Assembly: GCA_020852075.1 (NCBI GenBank) | Contig: JADZBN010000018.1 | Location: 1-55,238, forward strand | Reading direction: 5' to 3' | Origin: Bacteroidia bacterium | GTDB taxonomy: Bacteria; Bacteroidota; Bacteroidia; AKYH767-A; 2013-40CM-41-45 | Length of the DNA: 55,238 bases | Part shown: one piece after another, positions 1 through 9,191 of the stretch | Numbering within the stretch: position 1 is the stretch's first letter | Layout of the letters: each line of letters opens with the position of its first letter | Position numbers and translations under genes: made by a program | The notes under the pieces: generated by a model | What the model was told of the DNA's origin: nothing | Seen by the model: the letters and a program-made list of their open reading frames with translations, nothing else | Databases searched by the model: none

Positions 1-2
1 CG

Positions 3-1241
3 GACTACACACAAAGCCAACATACAAGTGATCATTTTTATTCAAAGAGATTCAGCGCTGCCATTTCATACAATAAAACCTACAAAAAGTATCATTCCTT
101 TTCTACTTCCATTTACGGGAATTACTTTGTAAGAAACTGGTGGATTGCCTATAAGAACCCTACCAACAACGGATACCTAAGAGACATTCATGCGTTGGGA
201 AATGTGTCTGATTATCATTTCACCAGGGATATTCTTGGAATGAAAAATTCCCTGATTGCAGGCGTCCGTATCCATACCGATCGCCTGGATGATATAAATA
301 TCGCAGGTGCGGATAAAGAGGCAAGAACAGGAACAACTACAGGCAATGCAATCAATCAGAGTTTCATTTATGAGGGATATGTTTATGATGAACTGAGCAT
401 TACCAAAAATCTGACTTTTGCGCCCGGAATACGGTACACAAACATCACATACAATAAGGAGGATTTTATAAAGAAAACCGCAAGCAAAGCAACTGTTTCT
501 GCATTCATTTATTCCGGCGGGTTAATGTATAAATTGTTTGAACATTCGCGTATCTACGCAACGGTTTCAAAAGCATTTCAGCCGCCAACATTAAATGCGG
601 CTGTTAATCCGGGGAATATTGATGCAGGCATTGATCTGAAACCCGAAACCTCGGTAAACTTTGAAGTGGGCTTCCGGACAGATCCATTCAACTGGATTTC
701 ACTGAACGCTTCTGCTTACACAATGAATTTTAAAAATAAGGTTATTTCAGAAAGCGGCATCAATAAAAATGCGGGGGGCAGCTATCACAGGGGAATTGAA
801 GCGGAGTTAGAACTAGGGCCCTGGAGTGGTGTAAGTTTCTTTGCAAACGGCGCATTGCAAAAAGCCACATTTTCCACGGGTCCGGACTGTGGAAATTTTC
901 TGCCAAATGCCCCACAAAAAATGGCCTCGACAGGAGTACGCTACCAGTTTCCACTTACAAACCAACGTTTAATTCTTAACGTATTCAACACGTATGTGGG
1001 AATGCAGTACAGTGATTCCAAAAATACCGTGGAAGGAAGTGCAGATGGAAAGGTGGGTGCGGTTCCCGCCTACCATGTAATGAATGCAACCGTAAACTAT
1101 AGCAGGAAGCATTGGGGTGTTTATGTGAATGTGAACAACCTGCTTGATAAAAAATATTTCACGCTGCGCTGGGCCTCCTGGAACGGCATTATTCCGTCTC
1201 CCGGCAGAAGCATTTTGGCAGGAGTTCAGGTGAAATTCTAA
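3..1241 (+). CDS. TonB-dependent receptor, C-terminal beta-barrel part (5' truncated by window edge)
   Basis: Frame is open from base 3 (DYTQSQHTSDHFYSKRFSAA...) into the listed ORF. Barrel motifs: SRIYATVSKAFQPPTLNAAVNPGN, LKPETSVNFEVGFR, VNVNNLLDKKYF, terminal aromatic (...GVQVKF). Confidence 0.9.
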   Translation, partial: DYTQSQHTSDHFYSKRFSAAISYNKTYKKYHSFSTSIYGNYFVRNWWIAYKNPTNNGYLRDIHALGNVSDYHFTRDILGMKNSLIAGVRIHTDRLDDINIAGADKEARTGTTTGNAINQSFIYEGYVYDELSITKNLTFAPGIRYTNITYNKEDFIKKTASKATVSAFIYSGGLMYKLFEHSRIYATVSKAFQPPTLNAAVNPGNIDAGIDLKPETSVNFEVGFRTDPFNWISLNASAYTMNFKNKVISESGINKNAGGSYHRGIEAELELGPWSGVSFFANGALQKATFSTGPDCGNFLPNAPQKMASTGVRYQFPLTNQRLILNVFNTYVGMQYSDSKNTVEGSADGKVGAVPAYHVMNATVNYSRKHWGVYVNVNNLLDKKYFTLRWASWNGIIPSPGRSILAGVQVKF

Positions 1242-1258
1242 CTCTTGAAATAATTAAT

Positions 1259-2038
1259 ATGAAAAAGAAATTATTCATCCTCAACGCCCTGATTTTAACT
1301 TCCCTGTTTTCCATTTTATGTATTGCCTGTTCCGCTCACTATCTCTGGACAGAAACACCGGGATTAGCCACCATGGGGAAAGAGCATCAGGTTCATTTGT
1401 ATTTCGGAGAGATAAATTTTAACAAGTACGAAGTTACAGGCGGACGGTTGGACGAAATGGATGGTTTGAAAACCATTTGTGTTGGTCCGGACAACAAGGT
1501 TAAAAACCTTCCGTTAACAAAAGGCAGAGAACTGTTCTCAGGCTCGTTCACACCCGAAGAAAGCGGTATTTATCAGATTTTAACGACACATGAAATTGGA
1601 AAGGTTATGGACTTACGAAAAGCCAATCTGGGTATTGTAAAACCAATGTACTATGCCAGGGAAATTGTTTATTGTCCTGATAAAGAAAATACAGACAATT
1701 TAAAAACAGCAGCATTGACCCCTTGCTTTACACTGGATCTTATCCCCGATTTCAGTAATTCCACCCTAAATTCATTTTCGGTTAATCAGCCGGTAAATTT
1801 TTATTCCTTTTTCCGGAAAACCCCTGTGAAAGGAGGAAAAATATTTGCGTACGCACCAAATGGCTGGTCAAAAGAAATTGACCCCAACGTAAATGGGCTG
1901 TGTTCATTTGTTCCATTGTGGGAAGGCCAGTATGTTATTGACTGGGTTTACACGGAAAATTCCCCCGGAACCTATATGGGCAAAAATTTTGATTCTGTCA
2001 GACACAGGGCTGTTCTTACAATTACTGTAATCAAATGA
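1259..2038 (+). CDS. DUF4198-like exported protein (possible metal-uptake accessory)
   Basis: Signal-peptide-like N-terminus, SAHYLWTETP start of mature part, position directly after a TonB receptor. Confidence 0.6.
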   Translation: MKKKLFILNALILTSLFSILCIACSAHYLWTETPGLATMGKEHQVHLYFGEINFNKYEVTGGRLDEMDGLKTICVGPDNKVKNLPLTKGRELFSGSFTPEESGIYQILTTHEIGKVMDLRKANLGIVKPMYYAREIVYCPDKENTDNLKTAALTPCFTLDLIPDFSNSTLNSFSVNQPVNFYSFFRKTPVKGGKIFAYAPNGWSKEIDPNVNGLCSFVPLWEGQYVIDWVYTENSPGTYMGKNFDSVRHRAVLTITVIK

Positions 2039-2742
2039 AGCACAACATTAACAGGTACAAGATTCATCGTCTCGCAGGATTGGTGTTTCTTCCGTTTCTT
2101 TTCATATCAATCATCACCGGCTTTTTCAGGGCCAACCATCAATGGTTCTGGAAAGAAGACTATAAAAAGATCAAGAATTTCGCACTGGGATCCAACATCC
2201 GGTTACCACAAATTGGCATTGACAGTATTTTCATGATCCTGAAAAGTGTCTGCGGTGACAGTGTCCACGTATCCAAAGCAATACTGAAAAACGAGGCCGG
2301 AACTCTCCTTTATGATATTAAAATTGCGAATCACGCTCCGGTGTTAATTGATGCCGATTCGGGAATGCTGTTGAGTCCCCTTTCAAAAAATCTGGCAACG
2401 GCAATAGCAGGTCAATATGTAAAACCCGGATTAAAGCTTAAGGCGATCTATTAAGATGATAGTTATATGACGAGAAAAGATAAAAAAACAAGACCTGTTT
2501 ATGTTGCAGAATACGACGATCGGCTGCATACGAAAATTTATATTGACAAACACACCGGAGAAATTGTTGAAGAGTCGGACGACAATTTAAAAATTGGGTT
2601 CTGGATGATAAAATTGCACAATTTTGATTGGTGGGAATTAAAAAGATTCAATTTAAGCTTCGTTAGCATCGGGTTGCTCCTGATAGGTCTGTCGGGATTT
2701 TATATTTGGCTTAAGAAGACAAAACGAAAATTCAATTTCTGA
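2035..2742 (+). pseudogene. PepSY-associated membrane protein interrupted by an in-frame TAA (2452..2454)
   Basis: ORFs 2035..2454 and 2467..2742 are in the same frame. N-half: RYKIHRLAGLVFLPFLFISIITGFFR. C-half: PVYVAEYDDRLHTKIYIDKHTGEIVEE and a C-terminal TM helix. Confidence 0.75.
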
Positions 2743-2964
2743 CGTCTTAGGCTTTCTGAGCGAGGGTTCAGAAAAAGAATTTTGAAACGTAATGAGTAAA
2801 TACGTTCTCTTGGGGATGCTGCGTTTGTAGTGTTTTCGCTTAGATCAAATCTTTTTGCGGAGGAACACGATTTGGAAAAGGGTTGAGTTGCAAATACTGC
2901 TTGTTCATTCGGAATCCGCCTGATTTTCAATCTGTCAATTTGTTGCCTGTGCCAGAAAAAAAGA

Positions 2965-2986
2965 AAGACGTCATTTCTGACGTCTT
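2965..2986 (-). terminator. Rho-independent terminator of tRNA-Asn
   Basis: Perfect 9-bp stem AAGACGTCA/TGACGTCTT with GAAA tetraloop on the minus strand, followed by TCTTTTTTTC. Confidence 0.8.
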
Positions 2987-2997
2987 GTCTGTAAACG

Positions 2998-3071
2998 CTC
3001 CCCCTCCTGGGCTCGAACCAGGGACCCTCTGATTAACAGTCAGATGCTCTAACCAGCTGAGCTAAGGAGGA
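2998..3071 (-). tRNA. tRNA-Asn (anticodon GTT)
   Basis: Reverse complement TCCTCCTTAGCTCAGCTGGTTAGAGCATCTGACTGTTAATCAGAGGGTCCCTGGTTCGAGCCCAGGAGGGGGAG folds as a cloverleaf: 7-bp acceptor, CTGAC/GTCAG-type anticodon stem with GTT, TTCGAGC T-loop. Confidence 0.95.
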
Positions 3072-3465
3072 ATATTCCTTCTCTCCGGTATCCGGTGAGA
3101 AGACCAACTCCCCGCATTCAACCTCCCGGTTATACGGGATACAGCATACGAACTAAAGGCTGGGGGGCGCAAAAATAGAAATTCAACCCCGCATTTCAAG
3201 GGTTTTGAGGGATTTTTTTAGATCCTTTTCAGGTTGGAAGGATTCTTGCCGGATGTGTTTTGTCGTATTAATACATTGATTTTGCATTAATTATACTATA
3301 ACCCCGGAAGAACGCACTCCGCCGGAATTACACCTTTCCCAATTGCCGCCCTCACCCCATACATCAACCACCGGTGACCCGCGCCCTGACTGCCGTTTAT
3401 TTTGAATGCATTTAATCGAATGATTAAAATAGTTGTTTAAAAATTAATCCTATTGACTACCTTCG

Positions 3466-4128
3466 GTGTTTCACACCAATTTCAACATGCCAAAGCGGTA
3501 TTCCCCGGATAAAAAGGATATCAATACGGAAGAGAAAATAAAAATTGCCGCACGGAGCGTATTTCATAAAAAGGGCTTCGTGGCTACCAGAACGCGTGAT
3601 ATTGCCCTCGAGGCCGGAATAAATCTTGCCCTCCTCAACTATTACTTCCGCAGCAAGGAGAAACTGTTTGATATTATTATGGCGGAAACATTACACACAT
3701 TTGTTGCGTCCCTGATTTCAGTTCTAAACGATGAATCCACCTCGTTACAGCACAAGGTGGAGGCCTTTACAAAAGCATACATCGAGATGCTGATCCGCGA
3801 ACCGGAAATACCAATTTTCATTATGAGTGAAATGCATCATCATCCTGATAAACTTCTTGCACGCCTGAACGCAAAAGCTCTCCTGTTCGAATCCGCATTT
3901 GCAAAACAATACGTTCAGGAGTTTGAGAAAAAAAATATTGCCGCAATGCCCATGCTCCAATTCCTGATGAACATATTGGGGCTGACGGTTTTCCCCTTTG
4001 TTGCCTCCCCCTTGCTGAAAAAAATTGGCAACTTGTCAGGCAACGAATTCAATGCCCTGATGAAAGAAAGAATAAAACGAATCCCCGAATGGATATCATT
4101 AATCATGAACCCTGATGCCCATCCGTAA
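3466..4128 (+). CDS. TetR/AcrR family transcriptional regulator
   Basis: N-terminal HTH: KIAARSVFHKKGFVATRTRDIALEAGINLALLNYYFRSKEKLFDII. A more likely start is ATG 3487. Confidence 0.9.
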   Translation: MFHTNFNMPKRYSPDKKDINTEEKIKIAARSVFHKKGFVATRTRDIALEAGINLALLNYYFRSKEKLFDIIMAETLHTFVASLISVLNDESTSLQHKVEAFTKAYIEMLIREPEIPIFIMSEMHHHPDKLLARLNAKALLFESAFAKQYVQEFEKKNIAAMPMLQFLMNILGLTVFPFVASPLLKKIGNLSGNEFNALMKERIKRIPEWISLIMNPDAHP

Positions 4129-4316
4129 AAAATCATGACCCCTCCTGCAACAATAAATTACCAGTCGGGTTGGTCATGTTTCATACAATTATCATGGTCA
4201 TTCTACATACAGAAATTCAGGGAGTTCCTTGTTGCCCTGGCCCGGAAGCCGTTGGATGGGATCCCAAAATCAATCATCTGTTCCGAATCTGCTGATTGTG
4301 TTAATCTGTGTATCCT

Positions 4317-5243
4317 ATGAGAAAAAAAATCTTTCTAAATCTGAAAATCCCCATTGCAGGTATTCTGTTGCTTTTTATGTTTTATTCCTGTGATAAAGAG
4401 GATAACTCATTCGACGCCTCCGGATCCTTCGAAGCAGACGAGACCATCATTTCCTCCCAGGCTTCCGGCGTAATCCGTGAATTCAATATTGAAGAAGGGA
4501 ATGTGCTGGACTCAGGAACCTACATTGGTTATGTTGACAGCACACCGTTATACCTGAAAAAACTTCAGCTCATCGCTCAGTTGAATGCCCTGGAAAGCCG
4601 TAAACCTGATATTACAATTCAACTTGCCGCATTACAGGAACAACTTAAAAATGCACAGAAAGACCGGGAAAGGATTTCAAATCTGTTACAGTCCGATGCC
4701 GCAACTCAAAAGCAACTGGATGATATTACGACCCGGACAGGTGTTCTTGAAAAACAAATTGAAGCACAAAATTCTACCCTGACCAAAACCCGTGACGGTA
4801 TTGAAAAAGAAGCCCTTTCCCTGAAACTTGAGGTGGAACAGGTCAATAATCAGCTCGCCAAGTGCCGGATTGTCTGCCCAATGCGGTGAACGGTGATTAC
4901 CCGGTATGCTGAAGTAAATGAAAGCACCTCCCCCGGAAAGGCCTTATACAAAATTGCCAACCTGTCATCAATTATTCTTCGTGTTTATATCAGCGGTGAT
5001 CAGCTTCCAATGGTAAGACTCAATCAACAGGTTGTGGTTTCTACTGATAACGGAAAAGGCGGATTCAATGAAACCAAGGGCCGTATTACCTGGATTTCCG
5101 ATAAAGCCGAATTTACTCCAAAAACCATTCAGACGAAAAATGACAGGGCAAACATGGTATATGCCATTAAGGTGAATGTGAAAAATGATGGAACATATAA
5201 AATCGGTATGTACGGAGAAATACGTTTTACAAAAGTAAAATGA
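4317..5243 (+). pseudogene. HlyD-family periplasmic adaptor lipoprotein interrupted by an in-frame TGA (4887..4889)
   Basis: ORFs 4308..4889 and 4893..5243 share a frame. Lipobox-like FMFYSC, ISSQASGVIREFNIEEGNVLDSG, coiled coil, then CRIVCPMR*TVITRYAEVNE. Confidence 0.75.
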
Positions 5244-6163
5244 GTGAGGTTGTTTTTGATCGTATTGTCAAAACGTATCAGAGGAACTCTATTCGGGCAC
5301 TGGATGATGTTTCCTTTTCGGCTGACCGGGGGTCACTGTTCGGATTAATCGGGCCTGATGGAGCCGGGAAAACCAGCATCTTCCGGATTCTGGCAACCCT
5401 GACCTTGCCCGATAGAGGGCAGGCACGGGTATCGGGGTGGGATGTGGTGAAAGATTATTCAAAGATCCGGCAGGTTGTTGGGTATATGCCCGGCCGTTTT
5501 TCTCTGTATCCCGATTTATCTGTCGGGGAAAACCTCAGCTTTTTTGCGGCACTGTTCAACACGACAGTACAGGCAAACTACGACCTGATTAAAGACATAT
5601 ACCGCCAGATTGAACCTTTTAAAAAACGTCGTGCAGGAGCGCTGTCCGGTGGAATGAAACAGAAACTGGCACTGTGTTGCGCCCTCATCCACCGCCCCTC
5701 AATTTTGTTTCTCGACGAACCGACTACCGGCGTAGATGCAGTATCCAGAAAAGAGTTCTGGCAAACGCTTGGTAATCTCAGAAAACAGGGAATCACCATT
5801 CTTGTTTCCACTCCTTATATGGATGAAGCGGCACGTTGTGAAAATATTGCACTCATCCAGAATGGAAAGATTCTTTCCATAAATACACCCCAAAAAATTG
5901 CCGGGGAGTTTCCTGAAACTTTGTTTGCTGTCAGGTCAAACAATATGTCAGGATTGCTGAGGGATCTGAGGGGAATGTCCGGCATCGGTTCCTGCTATAC
6001 CTTTGGTGAATTTCATCATATAACATTCCGCCAGGGTATTGAAAACCCGCAAAAATGGCTGGTCGGTGAATTGGAAAGCAAACATCACCATGAAATTGAA
6101 TTTATGCAAGTGCAGCCAACAATCGAAGATTGTTTTATCCGCCTTATGAAAAAGGATGAATAG
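5240..6163 (+). CDS. ABC transporter ATP-binding protein (first of two; YbhF-like half)
   Basis: Walker A GPDGAGKTS, signature LSGGMKQK, Walker B ILFLDEPTTGVD. Overlaps the HlyD stop by ATGA. Confidence 0.93.
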   Translation: MSEVVFDRIVKTYQRNSIRALDDVSFSADRGSLFGLIGPDGAGKTSIFRILATLTLPDRGQARVSGWDVVKDYSKIRQVVGYMPGRFSLYPDLSVGENLSFFAALFNTTVQANYDLIKDIYRQIEPFKKRRAGALSGGMKQKLALCCALIHRPSILFLDEPTTGVDAVSRKEFWQTLGNLRKQGITILVSTPYMDEAARCENIALIQNGKILSINTPQKIAGEFPETLFAVRSNNMSGLLRDLRGMSGIGSCYTFGEFHHITFRQGIENPQKWLVGELESKHHHEIEFMQVQPTIEDCFIRLMKKDE

Positions 6164-6908
6164 CAGGACTGTTATACGGACAAAAAACCTGACTAAAAGA
6201 TTTGGGAGTTTTGTTGCTGTTAACCACATCTCTTTTGAGGTGAGTGCCGGTGAAATATTCGGATTTCTCGGAGCAAATGGTGCCGGTAAAACAACTGCTA
6301 TGAGGATGCTTTGCGGTCTTTCCAGGCCCACAGAAGGGGAGGCGGAGATTGCGGGCTTCGATGTGTACCGTCAGCAGGAGAAAATCAAAAAGAACATTGG
6401 CTACATGAGCCAGAAATTCTCTCTCTATGAGGACCTGACCGTCTATGAGAATATCCGGTTTTTCGGAGGTATTTATGGGCTGCGCCCCAGGGCGCTCAAA
6501 GAAAAATCCAAAGCCCTGATCAGCCGCCTGGGATTGGAAAACGAAAGCAATAAACTGGTGAGGAGCCTCCCTCTGGGGTGGAAACAAAAACTGGCGTTTT
6601 CGGTGGCTGTTATTCATGATCCGGGTATTGTGTTTCTCGATGAACCCACCGGTGGTGTTGACCCCATTACAAGACGGCAATTCTGGGATCTGATCTATGA
6701 GGCCGCCGGCAGGGGAATTACCGTCTTTGTATCCACGCATTATATGGACGAAGCAGAATATTTTAACCGGCTGTCAATAATGGTTGACGGTGAAATAGCA
6801 GCACTGGATTCCCCCTCCGCCCTGAAACAAAAATATCATGCGGCATCCATGGATGAAGTGTTTTTTGAACTGGCGCGTAGGGCGGTCCGGCAATCAGACG
6901 AACCATGA
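6156..6908 (+). CDS. ABC transporter ATP-binding protein (second)
   Basis: Walker A GANGAGKTT, Walker B IVFLDEPTGGVD. Overlaps flanking genes. Confidence 0.93.
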   Translation: MNSRTVIRTKNLTKRFGSFVAVNHISFEVSAGEIFGFLGANGAGKTTAMRMLCGLSRPTEGEAEIAGFDVYRQQEKIKKNIGYMSQKFSLYEDLTVYENIRFFGGIYGLRPRALKEKSKALISRLGLENESNKLVRSLPLGWKQKLAFSVAVIHDPGIVFLDEPTGGVDPITRRQFWDLIYEAAGRGITVFVSTHYMDEAEYFNRLSIMVDGEIAALDSPSALKQKYHAASMDEVFFELARRAVRQSDEP

Positions 6909-8011
6909 AACAGGTCTTTGTGTTTGTCCGGAAAGAATTTTATCATGTCTTCCGCGACAGGAAAACATTACTGCTGTTATTCGGATTACCGGTAATGCAA
7001 ATCGTGCTATTCGGGTTCGCTCTTTCCAATGAAATTAAAAAAGCGGATATAGCAATCTGTGATTATGCACACGATGCAACATCACAAAAAATTGTTCAGG
7101 CCCTGAATGCTGGAACAGTATTTCAGACACGGGAGGTTTTGTTCAGCCATCGGGAAATAGAATCAACATTACGGAGGAGTGATGAAAAACTTGTAATTGT
7201 AATCCCCGCAGGATTTTCAGACGACCTCTACCATCAGCATAAAGCACAAATCGGGATTATTGCGGATGCCGAAGACCCCAACCTGGCCAATGCGCTCATC
7301 GCCTATGCCGCACGAATTATTGCAGATGTACAATCCCGCGTCATACCTCCTTCTTCTCTTCCCATGCAAATCATCCCGGAAATCCGGATGATTTATAACC
7401 CCGAATTAAAAGGAGCTACAAATTTTGTTCCCGGCGTTATGGCCCTTGTTTTGCTGCTGGTTTGTGTCTTGATGACTTCGGTATCCATCGTCCGGGAAAA
7501 AGAAACAGGTACCATGGAAGTATTGCTGGTCTCCCCGTTACACCCGGTATTGTTCATTGTGGCTAAAGCCATCCCGTATTTTTTACTGTCACTTCTTAAT
7601 CTGACGGTAATTCTGGTCCTGAGTGTTTTTCTCCTGGATATGCCGGTGAACGGAAGTATCCTGCTGCTGTATGCAGAAAGCGCCCTGCTGATCATAACCG
7701 CACTGGCCTTGGGTCTTGTCTTTTCCAACATTACCAGTTCCCAGCAAACCGCCATGTTAATCTCCCTGCTGGGTATGTTACTGCCAACGGTTATTTTTTC
7801 CGGTTTTATGTTTCCGGTTGAAAATATGCCGGTTCCGTTGCAGGTCCTCAGTAATATTTTTCCGTCAAAATGGTATTATATCATCGTAAAAGGAATAATG
7901 ATCAAAGGGCTGGGATTTGCTGAACTCTGGAAAGAAACAATGATATTGACCGGCATGGCCATGCTGTTCCTGATAATTAGTTTTAAAAGTTTCAACATAC
8001 GCATGGCATGA
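6905..8011 (+). CDS. ABC-2 type transporter permease
   Basis: MKQVFVFVRKEFYHVFRDRKTLLLLFGLPV, SIVREKETGTMEVLLVSP, multiple TM helices. Confidence 0.92.
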   Translation: MKQVFVFVRKEFYHVFRDRKTLLLLFGLPVMQIVLFGFALSNEIKKADIAICDYAHDATSQKIVQALNAGTVFQTREVLFSHREIESTLRRSDEKLVIVIPAGFSDDLYHQHKAQIGIIADAEDPNLANALIAYAARIIADVQSRVIPPSSLPMQIIPEIRMIYNPELKGATNFVPGVMALVLLLVCVLMTSVSIVREKETGTMEVLLVSPLHPVLFIVAKAIPYFLLSLLNLTVILVLSVFLLDMPVNGSILLLYAESALLIITALALGLVFSNITSSQQTAMLISLLGMLLPTVIFSGFMFPVENMPVPLQVLSNIFPSKWYYIIVKGIMIKGLGFAELWKETMILTGMAMLFLIISFKSFNIRMA

Positions 8012-9129
8012 GAACAATTCTCTTTTTGCTGCAAAAAGAATTCCGTCAGATATTCAGGAATCCTTCGATCCTGCGCGTCATCCTGATAATGCCGGTTGTG
8101 CAGTTGCTGATTATTCCCCTTGCCGCGGATTATGAAATTAAAAATATCAATCTCTCGGTTGTTGATCATGACCACTCTTCTTATTCACAGAAACTCACAG
8201 CCAAAATCCTTTCTTCGGGCTATTTCCGCCTCAATGATTTCAGTCCTTCTTTTAATAAATCATTTTCAGAATTTCAAAAAGACAATTCAGACCTGATCCT
8301 GGAAATTCCCTCAGGCTTTGAAAAAGATCTCGTCCGGGAAAACAAGGCGGGATTGTTTATTGCCGTAAACGCCATCAATGGCATGAAAGCTGTCGCAGGC
8401 AGCGCTTACCTGTCCGGCATAATATCAGATTTTAATGCGGAAATTCTTATGGAGTGGACGCCTCCGGTTCATCCCGCTTCGGTTGCCGGAATACAGGTTG
8501 TTCCCTCCCTTTGGTTTAATCCCGGTCAAACTTACCGGTTTTTCATGGTCCCGGGTGTGCTGGTCATACTCGTTACAATGGTGGGCGCTTACCTGTGTGC
8601 CCTGAACATTGTCAAGGAAAAGGAAACAGGAACTATTGAACAGATCAATGTTACACCCGTTAAAAAGCATCATTTTATCCTGGGAAAACTTATACCCTTC
8701 TGGGTTATCGGTGTTTTTAGTTTCAGCCTGGGATTATTTGTCATCGCCCGTTTTGTTTACGGTATTGTCCCCGCAGGCTCCCTGCTGCTGCTGTATCTTT
8801 TTCTTTCCGTATATCTGGTGGCGGTGTTGGGATTCGGACTGCTTGTTTCCACCTATTCAGCCACCCAGCAACAGGCCATGTCTCTTTCCTTTTTCAGCAT
8901 GACCGTCTTTATCCTAATGAGCGGGCTGTTTACTCCTGTTGAAAGCATGCCCGTATGGGCCCAATGGATTGCACGGTGTAATCCTGTTACGTATTTTATG
9001 GAAGTAATCCGGATGATTGTCCTGAAAGGCAGTACCTTTCCGGATATCAGACATCATTTTCTGATTGTGATACTGTTTGGAACAGTATTTAATGTGTGGG
9101 CCATCTTACATTACAGAAAAACGGTATAG
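8008..9129 (+). CDS. ABC-2 type transporter permease
   Basis: LLQKEFRQIFRNPSILRVILIMPV, NIVKEKETGTIEQINVTP, FSMTVFILMSGLFTPVESMP. Confidence 0.92.
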   Translation: MRTILFLLQKEFRQIFRNPSILRVILIMPVVQLLIIPLAADYEIKNINLSVVDHDHSSYSQKLTAKILSSGYFRLNDFSPSFNKSFSEFQKDNSDLILEIPSGFEKDLVRENKAGLFIAVNAINGMKAVAGSAYLSGIISDFNAEILMEWTPPVHPASVAGIQVVPSLWFNPGQTYRFFMVPGVLVILVTMVGAYLCALNIVKEKETGTIEQINVTPVKKHHFILGKLIPFWVIGVFSFSLGLFVIARFVYGIVPAGSLLLLYLFLSVYLVAVLGFGLLVSTYSATQQQAMSLSFFSMTVFILMSGLFTPVESMPVWAQWIARCNPVTYFMEVIRMIVLKGSTFPDIRHHFLIVILFGTVFNVWAILHYRKTV

Positions 9130-9147
9130 TCAGGTATCAAAATATAA

Positions 9148-9179
9148 AAAAACCTATAACGGTATGGTTACAGGTTTTT
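9148..9179. terminator. Bidirectional terminator between convergent genes
   Basis: AAAAACCTATAAC-GGTATG-GTTACAGGTTTTT, 13-bp stem with one G-T wobble and A/T tails. Confidence 0.7.
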
Positions 9180-9191
9180 CAGGAATATCCA

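Noticed and set aside
2700-2930. 76-aa minus-strand ORF between PepSY and tRNA-Asn
   Set aside because: Overlaps the PepSY 3' end. Composition is not convincing. Kept only as part of the direct-repeat observation.
4135-4320. 61-aa ORF between TetR and HlyD genes
   Set aside because: No recognisable domain, no clear ribosome-binding context, overlaps the HlyD start. Not supported as a gene.
4887-4889. Hypothesis that TGA is decoded as Gly (alternative code as in SR1/Gracilibacteria)
   Set aside because: Many other genes in the window end cleanly at TGA (e.g. 2036..2038, 30520..30522), and the lineage is Bacteroidota-like, so genome-wide recoding is not supported.
6144-6740. 198-aa minus-strand ORF opposite the second ABC ATPase
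   Set aside because: The sense strand carries clear Walker and signature motifs. The antisense product has no recognisable domain.
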